DNA from: Brevundimonas sp.
GTDB lineage: Bacteria > Pseudomonadota > Alphaproteobacteria > Caulobacterales > Caulobacteraceae
Assembly (NCBI RefSeq): GCF_030682035.1
Contig: NZ_JAUXQZ010000014.1
Coordinates: 175,058 to 239,057 of the forward strand
Direction: 5' to 3'
DNA: 64,000 nucleotides
Shown: one piece after another, positions 28,586 through 42,220 of the stretch
Layout: each line of letters starts with the position of its first letter
Position numbering within the stretch: position 1 is the first letter of the stretch
Program-made: the position numbers and the translations under genes
Notes under the pieces: generated by a model
Databases searched by the model: none
What the model was told of the DNA's origin: nothing
Seen by the model: the letters and a program-made list of their open reading frames with translations, nothing else

Positions 28586-28654
28586 GAGCTTGCAAAGGGG
28601 GGTTGCGGCCTGCGGCCCAGCCGCAAGTATGCGGGCCGGCGGGCGGCGCGGGGT

Positions 28655-30724
28655 TCAACGGGCCGCGGCCAGGGCCGCGTCGCCGGCTTCGGCCGCGCCC
28701 GCATCGGGGGCGCCGGGGGAGGGCAGCGTGAAGCGGAACTCGGCCCCGCGGCCCAGCGGCCCGGGACCGAAGTCCAGCGCACCGCCATGCTGTTCGATCA
28801 CCGTGCGGCACAGGCTCAGGCCCAGCCCCATGCCTTCGGGCTTGGTGGTGAAGAAGGGCGTGAACAGGCGCGCGGCCACATCGGGCGCGATGCCGGGGCC
28901 GGCGTCGATGACGCTGATCGTCACCCAGCGCGGGTGGGTCTGCCGGGCCCGCAGCGTGAGCACCCGCTCGGCCGGCTCGGTGACCGTCTCCATGGCCTGG
29001 ACGGCGTTGCGGGCCAGGTTGAGCAGCACCTGCTCGACCATGGTGCGGTCGCAGCGCACGCGCGGCGGTCTGGGCACCGGCGTGCCGGCGGTGGGCACGT
29101 CCAGCTCGATGCGCGTGCCGCTCTTGCGCGCCTGCATGCGGACCAGCGGCAGCACCTCGTCGAAGAGCACATTCACGCCGAGCGTCTCGTGCAGGCGCTC
29201 GCGACGGCGCACGAAATCGTGCACGCTCTTGATGACGCGGCCGGCGCGCTCGGCCTGCTCGTTGATGCGTTGCAGCGCCTGGCGCAGTTCGCCCGGCGTG
29301 GCGCCCTCGGGCGCGGCCAGCAGGTTCAGCGAGCCGCTGGCATAGCTGGCGATGGCCGACAGCGGCTGGTTGAGCTCGTGGCTGAGCAGCGAAGCCATCT
29401 CGCCCACCGTGGCCAGGCGCGCCGTGGCCTGCAGGCGGTCCTGCTGCTGGCGCGAGATCTCTTCCACGCGGCGCTGCGCGCTGAGGTCGAGCACCGCGCT
29501 CATCCAGCCGGTGTGTCGGCCCTGGCTGTCGACCAACGGCGCCTCGTAGATCATCACCGGGAAGCGCTCGCCGTTCTTGCGCATGAACTCGGTTTCGAAG
29601 CCTTCGTGCGCGGCTTCCGCGCCCTGCTGCCGAAGCCGCTGCCGGCGCTGGTATTCCGGCGTGTGCTCGGGGGGCCAGTAGGGCGGCTGCTGGGCACGCA
29701 GCTCCTCGCGCGTGAAGCCCACCATGGCGCAGAACGCCGGGTTGACGTAGGTGATGGCCCCGGCGAGGTCGCGCGCGCGCAGGCCGGTGGAAAGCGAGTC
29801 CTCCATCGCGCTGCGGAAGGCCAGGGCCTCGGCCAGTGCGCGCTCGGCCTGGGCACGGCGGCGCACGTCGCGCGCCAGCAGCAGCACCACGCCGAACAGG
29901 GCGATCGACATGCCGATCACCAGTGCGGTGGCCAGGTTGGGGATCAGGCTGGGCCGGCCAGCCGCTGCGTCGGCGCGCAAGAGCAGCGGCGCGCCGGGCA
30001 GGTCGACCACGCGCTCGGCCACGTAGACGCCTGCGCCACGCGGCGTGCCGGCGCGCGCCAGGCGCGTGCCATCGCCCTCGACGAAGGAGAACTCGTGCCG
30101 GCGCGATTCGCGGGTCGGCAGCGACGCTTGGAGGACCTGCGCCAGCGCGAAGCTGCCGACCAGAAAGCCGCTCTCGCGTCCGGCCTGGCTCACCGGCACA
30201 CACAGGTCCACCACCTCCAGGCCCTGGCCGCCGGGCAGCGGCACGAAAAAGCTGCGCGAAAACGTGGGCGCCATGGCGCGACGCGCCGCGGCACAGGCGA
30301 GCTCGGTGTCCAGGCCGAGCTCGTGGCGCGGCATCTGGCTGAACAGGGTCGGCGGCAAGGGCGTGTCCACGGCATCGATCACGGCCATCGAAGGGTCGCG
30401 CCACTCCACGCGCTTGAGTTCGTGCTTCGTGCGCAGCAGCGCTTGGGCCCCTGGGCGCCAGCCGGGCTGCGGCGGGTTGGCCCAGGCCAGCGCCTGCAGG
30501 GTCTGCATCAATCCCGTGAGGTCATGGCGGATCTGCGCCGTGACTTCGCCGGCCACGGCCTCGGTCTCTTCCTGCGCCCGGTTCGACTCGTAGCTGATGG
30601 TCAGCGCCACCAGCAGCGTCTGTGCCACCAGCAGCAGCACCAGCAGCGCGCCCCACAGCAGCGCTCGCCGCAACCGGCGCTGACGGGGCACAGGGGGGAC
30701 CGGGGGCACGGGGTCGGGATGCAT
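28655..30724 (-). CDS. PAS-containing sensor histidine kinase, DctS-like
   Basis: A 689-residue membrane kinase. Two transmembrane helices (about 21-43 and 263-285) flank a periplasmic sensor domain of about 220 residues. A PAS domain follows (about 300-425). The dimerisation domain has [13 protein letters not shown] with His449, a motif typical of DctB/DctS-type kinases. The ATPase domain has [20 protein letters not shown] and [10 protein letters not shown]. The gene is divergent from malic enzyme and upstream of its regulator. This context and architecture suggest C4-dicarboxylate sensing, as in DctSR of Rhodobacter; that is inference. Confidence 0.85.
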   Translation of the reverse strand: MHPDPVPPVPPVPRQRRLRRALLWGALLVLLLVAQTLLVALTISYESNRAQEETEAVAGEVTAQIRHDLTGLMQTLQALAWANPPQPGWRPGAQALLRTKHELKRVEWRDPSMAVIDAVDTPLPPTLFSQMPRHELGLDTELACAAARRAMAPTFSRSFFVPLPGGQGLEVVDLCVPVSQAGRESGFLVGSFALAQVLQASLPTRESRRHEFSFVEGDGTRLARAGTPRGAGVYVAERVVDLPGAPLLLRADAAAGRPSLIPNLATALVIGMSIALFGVVLLLARDVRRRAQAERALAEALAFRSAMEDSLSTGLRARDLAGAITYVNPAFCAMVGFTREELRAQQPPYWPPEHTPEYQRRQRLRQQGAEAAHEGFETEFMRKNGERFPVMIYEAPLVDSQGRHTGWMSAVLDLSAQRRVEEISRQQQDRLQATARLATVGEMASLLSHELNQPLSAIASYASGSLNLLAAPEGATPGELRQALQRINEQAERAGRVIKSVHDFVRRRERLHETLGVNVLFDEVLPLVRMQARKSGTRIELDVPTAGTPVPRPPRVRCDRTMVEQVLLNLARNAVQAMETVTEPAERVLTLRARQTHPRWVTISVIDAGPGIAPDVAARLFTPFFTTKPEGMGLGLSLCRTVIEQHGGALDFGPGPLGRGAEFRFTLPSPGAPDAGAAEAGDAALAAAR

Positions 30725-30820
30725 GGGCGGCTGGGCGCAGTATTGGGCGCGACGGCCTGGGCTGCCGTACGCAGTTTCGCGCATGGGCGCCCGGCACGCT
30801 GGCGCCGCGGGTGGCCCTCC

Positions 30821-30826
30821 TACAAT
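30821..30826 (+). promoter_or_regulatory. TACAAT -10 element of maeB
   Basis: TACAAT, five of six matches to the -10 consensus, lies about 62 bases before the maeB ATG in the gap shared with the divergent kinase gene. A -35 hexamer is not evident, which would fit a promoter needing an activator. Confidence 0.4.
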
Positions 30827-30888
30827 CGTCGACGCGGCCTGCGTGTGGCCCGTCCGGGCCCGCGCATGCGCCACGGGAGCACTCAGCG

Positions 30889-33225
<2,337 letters not shown>

Positions 33226-33337
33226 AATTTGCCAGCCGGGGGGACAAACTCCGAGAGGACGTTGGCCTTCAATGAAAATGGAGAATGTGAGTGCACGCAC
33301 GCAAGACTCGACCGTTGCCCCATTTTTAGGCAGTGCC

Positions 33338-33366
33338 TTGAGTTTTTGAGGGGCTTACGGTAGCAT
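33338..33366 (+). promoter_or_regulatory. sigma-70-like promoter of the ribonuclease/inhibitor cassette
   Basis: TTGAGT (33338-33343) and TAGCAT (33361-33366) are separated by exactly 17 bases and end 27 bases before the ribonuclease GTG. This is the clearest two-box promoter in the window, in a locally AT-richer gap of 168 bases. Confidence 0.6.
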
Positions 33367-33393
33367 TGCGCTTTGCTTTTTCAGGGTTAACCC

Positions 33394-33825
33394 GTGTTTC
33401 GGACCGGTCTGGCCTCGTCGAGCGGCGTGCTGAGGCAGGCCTTGTGCAAGTGGGGGGTGGCCCTGGTGGCGGCCTCTGGCTTGGTGGCCGGCGCGGCGCT
33501 GCTTTCCACGGCCCAGGCGCGGACCGCTGAAACCCCGGCAGCGGTGGCCTTGGCCACCTTGCCGCCGCAGGCTCTGGAGGCGCATCGGCTGATTCTCAGC
33601 GGCGGCCCGTTCCCGTACCCGAAAGATGGCACGGTATTCGGGAACCGCGAGCGTCTGCTGCCCTCCAAGGCCAGGGGGTATTACAGGGAATACACCGTCA
33701 AGACGCCCGGTTCGTACGACCGGGGGGCCCGCCGGATCGTCTGCGGTGGCCACCCGCCCACGCAACCCGAAGCCTGTTTCTACACCGACGACCACTACGC
33801 GAGCTTTCGCCGCATCGCCCCATGA
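33394..33825 (+). CDS. secreted barnase/RNase T1-type ribonuclease
   Basis: A 143-residue precursor of a guanyl-specific ribonuclease. A hydrophobic segment (about 18-40, ending near ALLSTAQA) is a signal peptide. The mature part matches the barnase fold: GGPFPYPKDGTVFGNRERLLP, then YREYTV with Glu99 as likely general base. Arg110 and Arg114 (DRGARRIV) and His134 in TDDHYASF complete the set. Two cysteines (117, 128) could pair in the periplasm. The start is GTG. The stop overlaps a possible inhibitor start, and the barstar gene follows. It acts outside the cytoplasm or in other cells. Confidence 0.85.
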   Translation: MFRTGLASSSGVLRQALCKWGVALVAASGLVAGAALLSTAQARTAETPAAVALATLPPQALEAHRLILSGGPFPYPKDGTVFGNRERLLPSKARGYYREYTVKTPGSYDRGARRIVCGGHPPTQPEACFYTDDHYASFRRIAP

Positions 33826-33863
33826 ACGCCGGACACCAAACCATCGAAACCTTTCGCCCTGCC

Positions 33864-33870
33864 AGGAGGA
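33864..33870 (+). promoter_or_regulatory. strong ribosome binding site deciding the barstar start
   Basis: AGGAGGA lies eight bases before the ATG at 33879. The in-frame ATG at 33822, which overlaps the ribonuclease stop, lacks such a site. This favours the shorter protein and gives the inhibitor its own strong translation signal. Confidence 0.65.
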
Positions 33871-33878
33871 TCGCGACC

Positions 33879-34274
33879 ATGGAGTTGCAGACCATCCGAC
33901 CCAATCTCGTTCAAGCCATCCGTGCCTACCGCGTCGAAGACCTGATGAAGGCGGCCGAGTCGTCCGGCCAGCACTTCCTCTACGCCAATCTGTCTTCGGC
34001 GCAGACCAAGCAGGACGTGCTCGACGGCATCGCCGCGGCCTTTCTCTTCCCGGCGCACTTCGGCAAGAACCTCGACGCGCTGTACGACTGCATGACCGAC
34101 CTCGTGCACAAGGCGGGCCAGCAGCCGGGCTTCGTCGTCGTGCTCGAGCAGTTGCCCGACAACCCGCGCTTCGACCGCGAGGCCCGCGAGCAGTTGCTCG
34201 AGGTCTTCCGCGATGCCGCCGAATACTGGGGCGAGCGACGAATACCGTTCAGGTGTTTCTATTCTTTTCAGTAG
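33879..34274 (+). CDS. barstar-family ribonuclease inhibitor
   Basis: Cytoplasmic immunity protein for the upstream ribonuclease. The 131-residue protein contains the barstar core: SGQHFLYANLSS, KQDVLDGIAAAFLFP and HFGKNLDALYDCMTDL. Asp66 and Asp70 correspond to the two barnase-binding aspartates (35 and 39 of classical barstar). About 35 residues precede the core and are absent from classical barstar (about 90 residues). An alternative start 57 bases upstream would overlap the ribonuclease stop. A terminator begins at its last codon. Confidence 0.88.
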   Translation: MELQTIRPNLVQAIRAYRVEDLMKAAESSGQHFLYANLSSAQTKQDVLDGIAAAFLFPAHFGKNLDALYDCMTDLVHKAGQQPGFVVVLEQLPDNPRFDREAREQLLEVFRDAAEYWGERRIPFRCFYSFQ

Positions 34275-34425
34275 CCCGCTCCCAAGATAACGGGTCATGG
34301 GAGCGGGCTACGGAAACGGCCCAGACGACGAACGCAGCCAAGCCAGCGGTGAAGGTGGTGCCCAAGAACGGCATCAACCCGAACTTCGGGATGAATATGC
34401 CGCTGATGAGCAGCGCCTTCGACAC
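34249..34425 (-). CDS. possible small membrane protein (58 residues), uncertain
   Basis: A minus-strand reading frame from GTG at 34425 to TGA at 34249. It would encode a hydrophobic peptide, with LLISGIFIPKFGLMPF and TTFTAGLAAFVVWAVSV forming one or two membrane segments, then a charged end (SWERATEKNRNT). Most codons end in G or C. However, the plus strand is also open here, to 34450, with similar codon bias. The frame runs through the barstar terminator and overlaps barstar's last codons. No ribosome binding site stands out. Confidence 0.25.
   Translation of the reverse strand: MSKALLISGIFIPKFGLMPFLGTTFTAGLAAFVVWAVSVARSHDPLSWERATEKNRNT
34271..34311 (+). terminator. long hairpin after barstar
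   Basis: A perfect 14-base-pair inverted repeat (GTAGCCCGCTCCCA at 34271-34284, complement at 34298-34311) around a 13-base loop. It starts at the final codon of barstar. There is no T run after it, so it is either a terminator without the classical tail or a message-stabilising structure. Confidence 0.6.
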
Positions 34426-34453
34426 AGCCGCCTGGCTGAGCGCGGCGTAACGA

Positions 34454-34538
34454 GCCCCCACGCTCCCTCCGGTCGCTGCCCCCCGAGGGGGCTCTTGCAG
34501 CGGCCCGGCAAAGCCGGTTCCGCGCAAGCGCTTGGTAG
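34454..34538 (+). repeat. 85-bp interspersed repeat, copy 2 of family A
   Basis: Matches 15487-15571 along its whole 85-base length with about 12 mismatches, in the same orientation. It lies between the barstar hairpin and the rsmA terminator, in the longest gene-poor stretch of the window (34275-34572). Confidence 0.8.
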
Positions 34539-34544
34539 AACGAC

Positions 34545-34574
34545 GAAGAAGGGCTCCTCACGGAGCCCTTCTTC
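34545..34574 (-). terminator. terminator at the end of rsmA
   Basis: A perfect 13-base-pair stem, GAAGAAGGGCTCC with its complement, around a four-base loop. It overlaps the rsmA stop codon, and its symmetric stem could also stop transcripts arriving from barstar. The A/T-rich stem base partly replaces a T tail. Confidence 0.7.
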
Positions 34575-35349
34575 ATGGGCGTGCGCGGGCCAGTGCCAGG
34601 TATTCGGCCACCGGCACTTCCTCGGCGCGGCGTTGCAGGTCGAAGGCCGCGCCCTGGCCCTGCTGCTCCAGCCAGCGGCCCAGCGTGTGGCGTAGCAGCT
34701 TGCGGCGTTGCGAAAAGGCCGTGGTCACCAGGGCGCGCAGGCGTTCGGCGTCGATGCTCTCGTCCAGGGGCAAGGGCGCCATGCGCACCACGGCTGAATT
34801 GACGCGCGGCGGCGGCTCGAAGGCCTCGGGCGGGACGTCGAGCACGCTCTCGATGCGGTAACGCCACTGCAGCATCACGCTCAGGCGGCCGTAGTCCTTG
34901 CTGCCGGGTGCGGCGGCCATGCGGTCGACGACTTCCTTTTGCAGCATGAAGTGCTGGTCGACCACGCTGGCCGACGCATCCAGCAGATGAAACAGGATCG
35001 GCGTGGAGATGTTGTAGGGCAGGTTGCCCACCACCCGCAGCTTGCGCCCGGCGATGGCGGCCAGCGCGTTGAAGTCCACCTTCAGCACGTCGGCCTCGAT
35101 CACCGTCAGCCCCTCCTGGCGGCGCAGCCGTGCGGCGAGGTCGCGATCGAGCTCGATCACCGTGAGCGCCTTGCACCGCGCGAGCAGCGGGCCGGTCAGG
35201 GCGCCCAGGCCGGGGCCGATCTCGACCAGGGCGTCGCCAGGGCGCGGGTCGATCGCCGCCACGATGCGGTCGATGACACCGTGGTCGGCCAGGAAGTGCT
35301 GGCCGAAGCGCTTGCGGGCAATGTGCTTCACTTCGAGGTGCGCGCCCAT
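34573..35349 (-). CDS. rsmA: 16S rRNA dimethyladenosine transferase RsmA (KsgA)
   Basis: Dimethylates A1518 and A1519 of 16S rRNA late in small-subunit assembly. The 258-residue enzyme begins with the family sequence [12 protein letters not shown]. It has the SAM-binding [11 protein letters not shown] near 42-52 and the catalytic motif NLPYNIS at 109-115. The start at 35349 adds a few residues before the conserved part. It follows surA by 34 bases, and the order lptD-surA-rsmA is conserved in proteobacteria. Confidence 0.95.
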   Translation of the reverse strand: MGAHLEVKHIARKRFGQHFLADHGVIDRIVAAIDPRPGDALVEIGPGLGALTGPLLARCKALTVIELDRDLAARLRRQEGLTVIEADVLKVDFNALAAIAGRKLRVVGNLPYNISTPILFHLLDASASVVDQHFMLQKEVVDRMAAAPGSKDYGRLSVMLQWRYRIESVLDVPPEAFEPPPRVNSAVVRMAPLPLDESIDAERLRALVTTAFSQRRKLLRHTLGRWLEQQGQGAAFDLQRRAEEVPVAEYLALARARP

Positions 35350-35383
35350 GTCGCGCCTTGCGCCGGGCCCACGGGAGGTGCCC

Positions 35384-36709
35384 TCACTGGGGCGGCTCGC
35401 GGTACTCGAGGTAGGCGCGCGAGCGCAGCTCCTTGGTCCAGTCGAGATACGCCTGCTCGAAGCGTTGCTCGCGCAGCACGTTGCGCGCCTGTTCGCGCAA
35501 CTGCTTGGTGTCCAGCGCCACGTCGCGGCGCTCGAGCACCTGGATCAGGTGCACGCCGAAGCGCGAGACCACGGGCGCCGACAGGCCGCCGACCGCCACT
35601 TCGTTCATGGCGTTTTCGAACTCCGGGACCATGACGCCGGGGGAAGACCAGCCGAGGTCGCCGCCCGCCGCGGCCGAGCCGTCTTCGCTGTACTGGCGCG
35701 CGATGTCCTCGAAGCTGCGCGTGCCGGTTTCGATCAACTTGCGGTACTCGGCCAGCCGTCTTGCGGCGACTTCGGCGCTGAGCTGCGGCGAGGTGCGCAG
35801 CAGCACGTGGCGTGCGCGCGTCTGCTTGATGTGGCCCGCCCCGGCCTGCTTGCGCTCGACGAGCTTGAGGATGTGGAAACCCGCGCCCGTGCGCAGCGGC
35901 TGCGCGGTGACCTCGCCCGGCTTGAGCGCCTTGGTGGCCTCGACGAAGACATCGGGCAGCCTCGCGGCCGGCCGCAGGCCGATCACGCCGCCGGCCTGGC
36001 GGTTGCCGTCTTCGGAAACCTCGCGCGCCACCGTCTCGAACGGCTCGCCCTTGAGCACCCGTGCCAGCGCCGCGTCGATGAGGGCGCGACGGGCCGCCAC
36101 GGTGGCCGCATCGGCATCCTCGGCCACGGTGACGAGGATTTGCGCGAGGTTGGTCTCGGCTTGGGCGTTGGCCGTTGACTGCTGTTGCTCGATCAGCCGG
36201 TCGATGTCCTCGTCACTGATCTTGATGCGCCCGTAGACCTCGCGCTCGCGCAGCCGCTCGATCATGATCTGGTCGCGCACGTTGGAGCGAAAACGCCCGT
36301 AGTCGGTGCCTTCGGTGCGCAGCCTCTCGCGCAGCGCGTCCAGCGTGATCTGGTTCTGCGCCGCGATGCTCTGCACGGCGCGGTCGATCTCGGGTTCGTC
36401 CACGCGCATGCCGCTTTCGCGCGCCGTGGTGATCATCACTCGCTCGTCGATCAGCGCGTCCAGCGCCAGCTTGCGCAACTCGGCTTGCGGCGGCAGCTTT
36501 GCGCCGCGCCCGGCGTCGGCCAGCACCCGCTCCAGCCGGCGTTCCACCTCGCCGGCCGTGACGAGTTCCTGGTTGACGATGACGGCGATGTAGTCACCCG
36601 GGCGGAGGTCATTGCGGGCCTGGGCGGTGGCCGAGAGCGCGGCGGTCGCCAGCGCTGCCGCCAGGGTGGCTCGCGCGGCTTTCAGCCAACGGGATTGGGG
36701 TTCAGTCAT
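35384..36709 (-). CDS. surA: periplasmic chaperone/peptidyl-prolyl isomerase SurA
   Basis: Escorts unfolded outer-membrane proteins through the periplasm. The 441-residue precursor has a signal peptide ending near Ala31 (LSATAQA). The SurA N-terminal chaperone domain follows ([19 protein letters not shown]). Two parvulin domains lie at roughly 180-280 ([16 protein letters not shown]) and 295-390 ([20 protein letters not shown]). Its start overlaps the end of lptD by eight bases; LptD is itself a SurA client. Confidence 0.94.
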   Translation of the reverse strand: MTEPQSRWLKAARATLAAALATAALSATAQARNDLRPGDYIAVIVNQELVTAGEVERRLERVLADAGRGAKLPPQAELRKLALDALIDERVMITTARESGMRVDEPEIDRAVQSIAAQNQITLDALRERLRTEGTDYGRFRSNVRDQIMIERLREREVYGRIKISDEDIDRLIEQQQSTANAQAETNLAQILVTVAEDADAATVAARRALIDAALARVLKGEPFETVAREVSEDGNRQAGGVIGLRPAARLPDVFVEATKALKPGEVTAQPLRTGAGFHILKLVERKQAGAGHIKQTRARHVLLRTSPQLSAEVAARRLAEYRKLIETGTRSFEDIARQYSEDGSAAAGGDLGWSSPGVMVPEFENAMNEVAVGGLSAPVVSRFGVHLIQVLERRDVALDTKQLREQARNVLREQRFEQAYLDWTKELRSRAYLEYREPPQ

Positions 36710-39116
36710 AGAAGGCAGCGCTGGGCCGGTCGTCGGAGGGCGACGCGCTGCGGCGCTCTTCGCGCAGCAGGCGGTAACCGGGGATATTGTCCTTCAAGAC
36801 CTGCAACGGGTTGGACCCGATGCGCGACAGGCCCACGAGCTCGAGCTGGAACATGAACTTCGTGGTGGCCTCGCTCAGCCCGGTGGACAGCCGCTCGGCC
36901 ACGAAGCGCCCGATCCAGCAGCCCGCGTCGTACTCCAGCCCGAGCACCGAATCGGTGACGCGCGCGTCCTTCAGGCTGTAGTTCACGCGGCCCACCGAAT
37001 ACCAGGTGCGGCGGCTGCAATTGCCGGCACCGGCGGCGACCGCCCCCGCAGCGGCACGCTCGCCGCCCTGTGCCGGCACGGCACCGCCAAACAAGGGCCA
37101 CTGCCAGCCGACCTCGAGCTGTTCGGTCAGCCCGCGCGTCAGGCGGTAGGTGGTGCTGACGGTGCGCATGGGGCCGGGCGAATAGCGCGCGCCGACGACC
37201 GAGCGCACCGAGCGCTGCAGGTCGGTGCTGTACTGCATCGCGGCGTCCAGCGTCCAGCGCGGCAGCAGGCTGGTCGAAGCCAACAGCAGCGCGTCGGAGA
37301 AGCGCTGCGTCAGCGGTTCTCCGTCGGGGGTGCCGTCGGCCTGCGCGGTGACGCGCTGGGAACTGAACAGATAGCGCTGCACCAGGCCCAGGCGCAGCGC
37401 TTCGGCGCCACTGGAGGCATCGACGTAGCGGGTGGTGAATCCGGCGGTGAGTTGGTGCGCGTCCGCGACGCGGTCGATGCCGGAGAACGGGTTGTCGGTG
37501 TAGATGGAGACGAAGTTGAAGTCCTTGGCGGCGGCGTCGTAGTTGGGCAATTGGCTCTGCGCGCGGTAGGGTGTGTGCACATACAGCAGCCGCGGCTCCA
37601 GCGTCTGGTGCAGCGCGCGGCCGAAGGCCTGCGTGCGGCGCTCGAACTCGAAGCCCAGATCCAGGCTGGCCGTCGGGATCACCCGGCTGGCGCGCCCGGT
37701 CGGGTCGAACAACCGGCCCGCCGCGCTGTAGCTGGCGGCGTTGACGCTCAGGCGCGGCACCAGCCACCAGCCGGGTTCGCGCCACGGGTAGCTCAGGCTG
37801 CCCAGGGCATGCCAGCGCTCACCATCGAGGCGGCCCGCGCGCGCGGCCTCGCCCGAAGGCAAGGTGAAGTGGTTGTATTCGCTCTCCAGCGTGTACTGCC
37901 AGCCGGCGGCCTGGCCGCCCAGGCGCACGCCCACCTGCGGGCTGCGCTCGTAGGGCGAGACGACCGCCGAGTCCGAACCCTGCAGCACCTGCCAGCGCAG
38001 CGTGCGAGCGTAGATCAGACCCTCGCCGCCGGCCCACCCGAAGGGGCGCTCCATCCCGAGGCGCAGCGGCAAGAGCCGCGCCGTCAGGCTGCGGCCGACA
38101 TCCGGGAAGTCCTTCCACCAGTCGTCGTCGGACACGCGCACGACCTTGGCGGAGTAACGGATGTCGCCCGCGAGCTTGCCTTCGTGCGCCCACATCAACG
38201 CCTCGCGCGAGCGGCCGGCCAGGCGGTCATTGGGCAGCCACTCGTGTTGCACCGCGCCTTCCATGGTGCGGCTCAGGTAGCGGAACTCGCTGTTCAGGCC
38301 CAGACCGCGCCGCGTGATGACGCGCGGCGTGAGTGTGGCGTCCCGGTTCGGGGCGATGTCCCAGTAGTAGGGCATCGAGAGCTCGATGCCGCTGCGGTTG
38401 TCGGTGCTGAATGTCGGCGGCAGCCAGCCCGATTTGCGTGCGTCCGAAAGCGGGAAGCTCAAGGTTGGCAAGGCCAGGATGGGCGTGCCCAGAAAGCGCA
38501 GCACCGCGCCTTCGGCCACGCCTTCGTTGATATCGAAATCGAGCCGCACGCTGTCGGTGCGCAACACCCAGGCCGGCTCTGCGGGGCCGTCGCGCGGGCA
38601 ACTGGTGTATTCGGCCCGCGTGGCGCGCGAGCGGGCGCTGTCGAGGAAGTCGATGCGCTCGGCGCGGCCCCCGGCGCCGAGTTGGCGGAATTCGAATTCG
38701 GGCTGCAGGAAGAAGCCTTCGAAGCGCTGCACCTGCAGCTGCAGTTCGGGGCCGGTGTAGACGGCACCCGCGCGGCTGACGCGAACCTGGCCAGTGGCGC
38801 GGGCCAGGTCCTGCGGGCTGTCGTAGGTGATGCGCTCGGCGCGTATCACCAGGCCCGCACGGCGGAATTCGACCTGGCCTTCGGCCACGGTTTGCAGATC
38901 GGGCTGGCTGGTGATTTTCTGGGCCTGCAGCACGATGGGCAGCTGCCGGGCGGCCTCGGCGCGGGGCAAGGGCTGCAGGGTTGGACTGGGCTCTAGCGCG
39001 GCGGCGGGGGCACACGCGGGGGCGGACGCGGGGGAAGGAGGCGGTTTGACTTCACCCCGAGCCATGCCGCCGCCGGCGAGGAGGCCCGCCACCAGGGTCA
39101 GCGCGGTGATTCGCAT
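36702..39116 (-). CDS. lptD: LPS-assembly protein LptD
   Basis: Outer-membrane beta-barrel that, plugged by LptE, inserts lipopolysaccharide in the outer leaflet. The 804-residue precursor has a signal peptide (MRITALTLVAGLLAGGGMARG) and a proline-rich linker. A periplasmic OstA-like domain follows (about 55-180: TVAEGQVEFRRAGLVIRAER, SPQDLARATGQVRVS). The large barrel domain contains SDARKSGWLPPTF and MPYYWDIAPNRDATLTPR. The shorter start keeps the signal peptide; two upstream in-frame ATGs do not. It is divergent from amgK. Confidence 0.93.
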   Translation of the reverse strand: MRITALTLVAGLLAGGGMARGEVKPPPSPASAPACAPAAALEPSPTLQPLPRAEAARQLPIVLQAQKITSQPDLQTVAEGQVEFRRAGLVIRAERITYDSPQDLARATGQVRVSRAGAVYTGPELQLQVQRFEGFFLQPEFEFRQLGAGGRAERIDFLDSARSRATRAEYTSCPRDGPAEPAWVLRTDSVRLDFDINEGVAEGAVLRFLGTPILALPTLSFPLSDARKSGWLPPTFSTDNRSGIELSMPYYWDIAPNRDATLTPRVITRRGLGLNSEFRYLSRTMEGAVQHEWLPNDRLAGRSREALMWAHEGKLAGDIRYSAKVVRVSDDDWWKDFPDVGRSLTARLLPLRLGMERPFGWAGGEGLIYARTLRWQVLQGSDSAVVSPYERSPQVGVRLGGQAAGWQYTLESEYNHFTLPSGEAARAGRLDGERWHALGSLSYPWREPGWWLVPRLSVNAASYSAAGRLFDPTGRASRVIPTASLDLGFEFERRTQAFGRALHQTLEPRLLYVHTPYRAQSQLPNYDAAAKDFNFVSIYTDNPFSGIDRVADAHQLTAGFTTRYVDASSGAEALRLGLVQRYLFSSQRVTAQADGTPDGEPLTQRFSDALLLASTSLLPRWTLDAAMQYSTDLQRSVRSVVGARYSPGPMRTVSTTYRLTRGLTEQLEVGWQWPLFGGAVPAQGGERAAAGAVAAGAGNCSRRTWYSVGRVNYSLKDARVTDSVLGLEYDAGCWIGRFVAERLSTGLSEATTKFMFQLELVGLSRIGSNPLQVLKDNIPGYRLLREERRSASPSDDRPSAAFYD

Positions 39117-39162
39117 CGGGAGCAAGAGGGGCGAGCGCAGGGCAGGGGCGGGGCCAGGTTCG

Positions 39163-39168
39163 TAGAAT
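39163..39168 (+). promoter_or_regulatory. TAGAAT -10 element upstream of amgK
   Basis: TAGAAT on the plus strand in the lptD-amgK gap, about 80 bases before the amgK ATG. It is the same hexamer seen before leuS and other genes. No -35 is clear. Confidence 0.4.
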
Positions 39169-39250
39169 CGATTATCCATGAGGGTCACGCGCCCGCTGGC
39201 CATGCCGGGGGTTCGTGCCCGCGGCGGTGGCCGGGCTCACCATCGCATCC

Positions 39251-40300
39251 ATGAAGAACCCCGTTGTCTGGCCCGACACCGCAAGGCAAGCCGCCTTCGA
39301 GCGCTGGCTCGGCGCTATCGCGCCGCAGCACGGCATCGACCCCGCCACGCTCGCCCCCGCCTCGGCCGACGCCAGTTTCCGGCGCTACCTGCGCGTGCAA
39401 GGGCGCAGCGGCGCCCGCTTCATCATCATGGACGCGCCGCCGCCGCAGGAAGACGTGCGCCCTTTCGTCCATGTCGCCGCTCTCATCCAGGCCGCCGGGC
39501 TGAATGCGCCGCCGGTGCTGCAGGCCGACACCGAGCAAGGCTTCCTGCTGCTGGGTGACCTGGGCGAGCGCGTCTACCTCCAGGCCTTGCAGGCCGCCCC
39601 GGCCGCCGAGGCCGACCGCCTGATGCGCGACGCGCTGGCCGCCCTGGTGCAGTTCCAGCAGCGGGTGCCCGCCGACGCGCTGCCGCCCTTCGACGAAGCG
39701 CTGCTGGCGCGCGAGCTGGCGCTGTTCCCGCAGTGGTGCGTGCAGCGCGAGTTCGGCGTGCACTGGTCGGCCGCCGAGCAAGCCACCTGGCAGCGCGCGT
39801 GCCGCTTGCTCATGGACAGCGCGCTGGCCCAGCCCGTGGTCGCCGTGCACGCCGACTGGATGCCGCGCAACCTGATGGTCACCGGGCCGGGGTCGAACTC
39901 GCCGGGCATCCTCGACTTCCAGGACGCCGTGGCCGGCCCCATCACCTACGACCTGGCCTCGCTGCTGCGCGACGCCTTCATTTCATGGGAAGAGCCGCAG
40001 GAAATCGACTGGGCCGTGCGCTGGTGGGAGCAGGCGCGCCGCGCCGGGTTGCCGGTGCAGGCCGATTTCGGCGAGTTCTGGCGCGCCCTGGAGTGGATGG
40101 GCCTGCAGCGACACCTCAAGGTGCTGGGCATCTTCTGCCGCCTCAAGCACCGCGACGGCAAACCGCACTACGCCACCGACTTGCCGCGCTTCTTCACCTA
40201 CGCCCACAAGGTGGCCCTGCGCTACGCGCCGCTGGCGCCGCTGGCCAGGCTGCTGGAACCCTTGTCGGGCCCGGCCGTGCAGACCGGCCACACGTTGTGA
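39251..40300 (+). CDS. amgK: anomeric sugar kinase AmgK-like (cell wall recycling)
   Basis: A 349-residue aminoglycoside phosphotransferase-fold kinase. It has the catalytic HADWMPRN block (His200, Asp202, Asn207) and the metal-binding Asp222 in ILDFQDA. In Pseudomonas, AmgK phosphorylates the anomeric position of N-acetylmuramate and N-acetylglucosamine for wall recycling and sits divergent from lptD with murU after it. The lptD neighbourhood is kept here but murU is not: an ABC exporter follows. A GTG 36 bases upstream is a possible longer start. Substrate is inferred from family and position. Confidence 0.8.
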   Translation: MKNPVVWPDTARQAAFERWLGAIAPQHGIDPATLAPASADASFRRYLRVQGRSGARFIIMDAPPPQEDVRPFVHVAALIQAAGLNAPPVLQADTEQGFLLLGDLGERVYLQALQAAPAAEADRLMRDALAALVQFQQRVPADALPPFDEALLARELALFPQWCVQREFGVHWSAAEQATWQRACRLLMDSALAQPVVAVHADWMPRNLMVTGPGSNSPGILDFQDAVAGPITYDLASLLRDAFISWEEPQEIDWAVRWWEQARRAGLPVQADFGEFWRALEWMGLQRHLKVLGIFCRLKHRDGKPHYATDLPRFFTYAHKVALRYAPLAPLARLLEPLSGPAVQTGHTL

Positions 40301-40334
40301 TGCGGGCCCTCGTGGTCGGCTGGACGGCCCCTTG

Positions 40335-42191
<1,857 letters not shown>

Positions 42192-42220
42192 GTGCGGCAG
42201 GCCCGACAATCCGTCTCCAC

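Noticed and set aside
33822..33878. Longer barstar start overlapping the ribonuclease stop
   Set aside because: It lacks a ribosome binding site, while an ATG 57 bases later has a strong one; kept only as an alternative.
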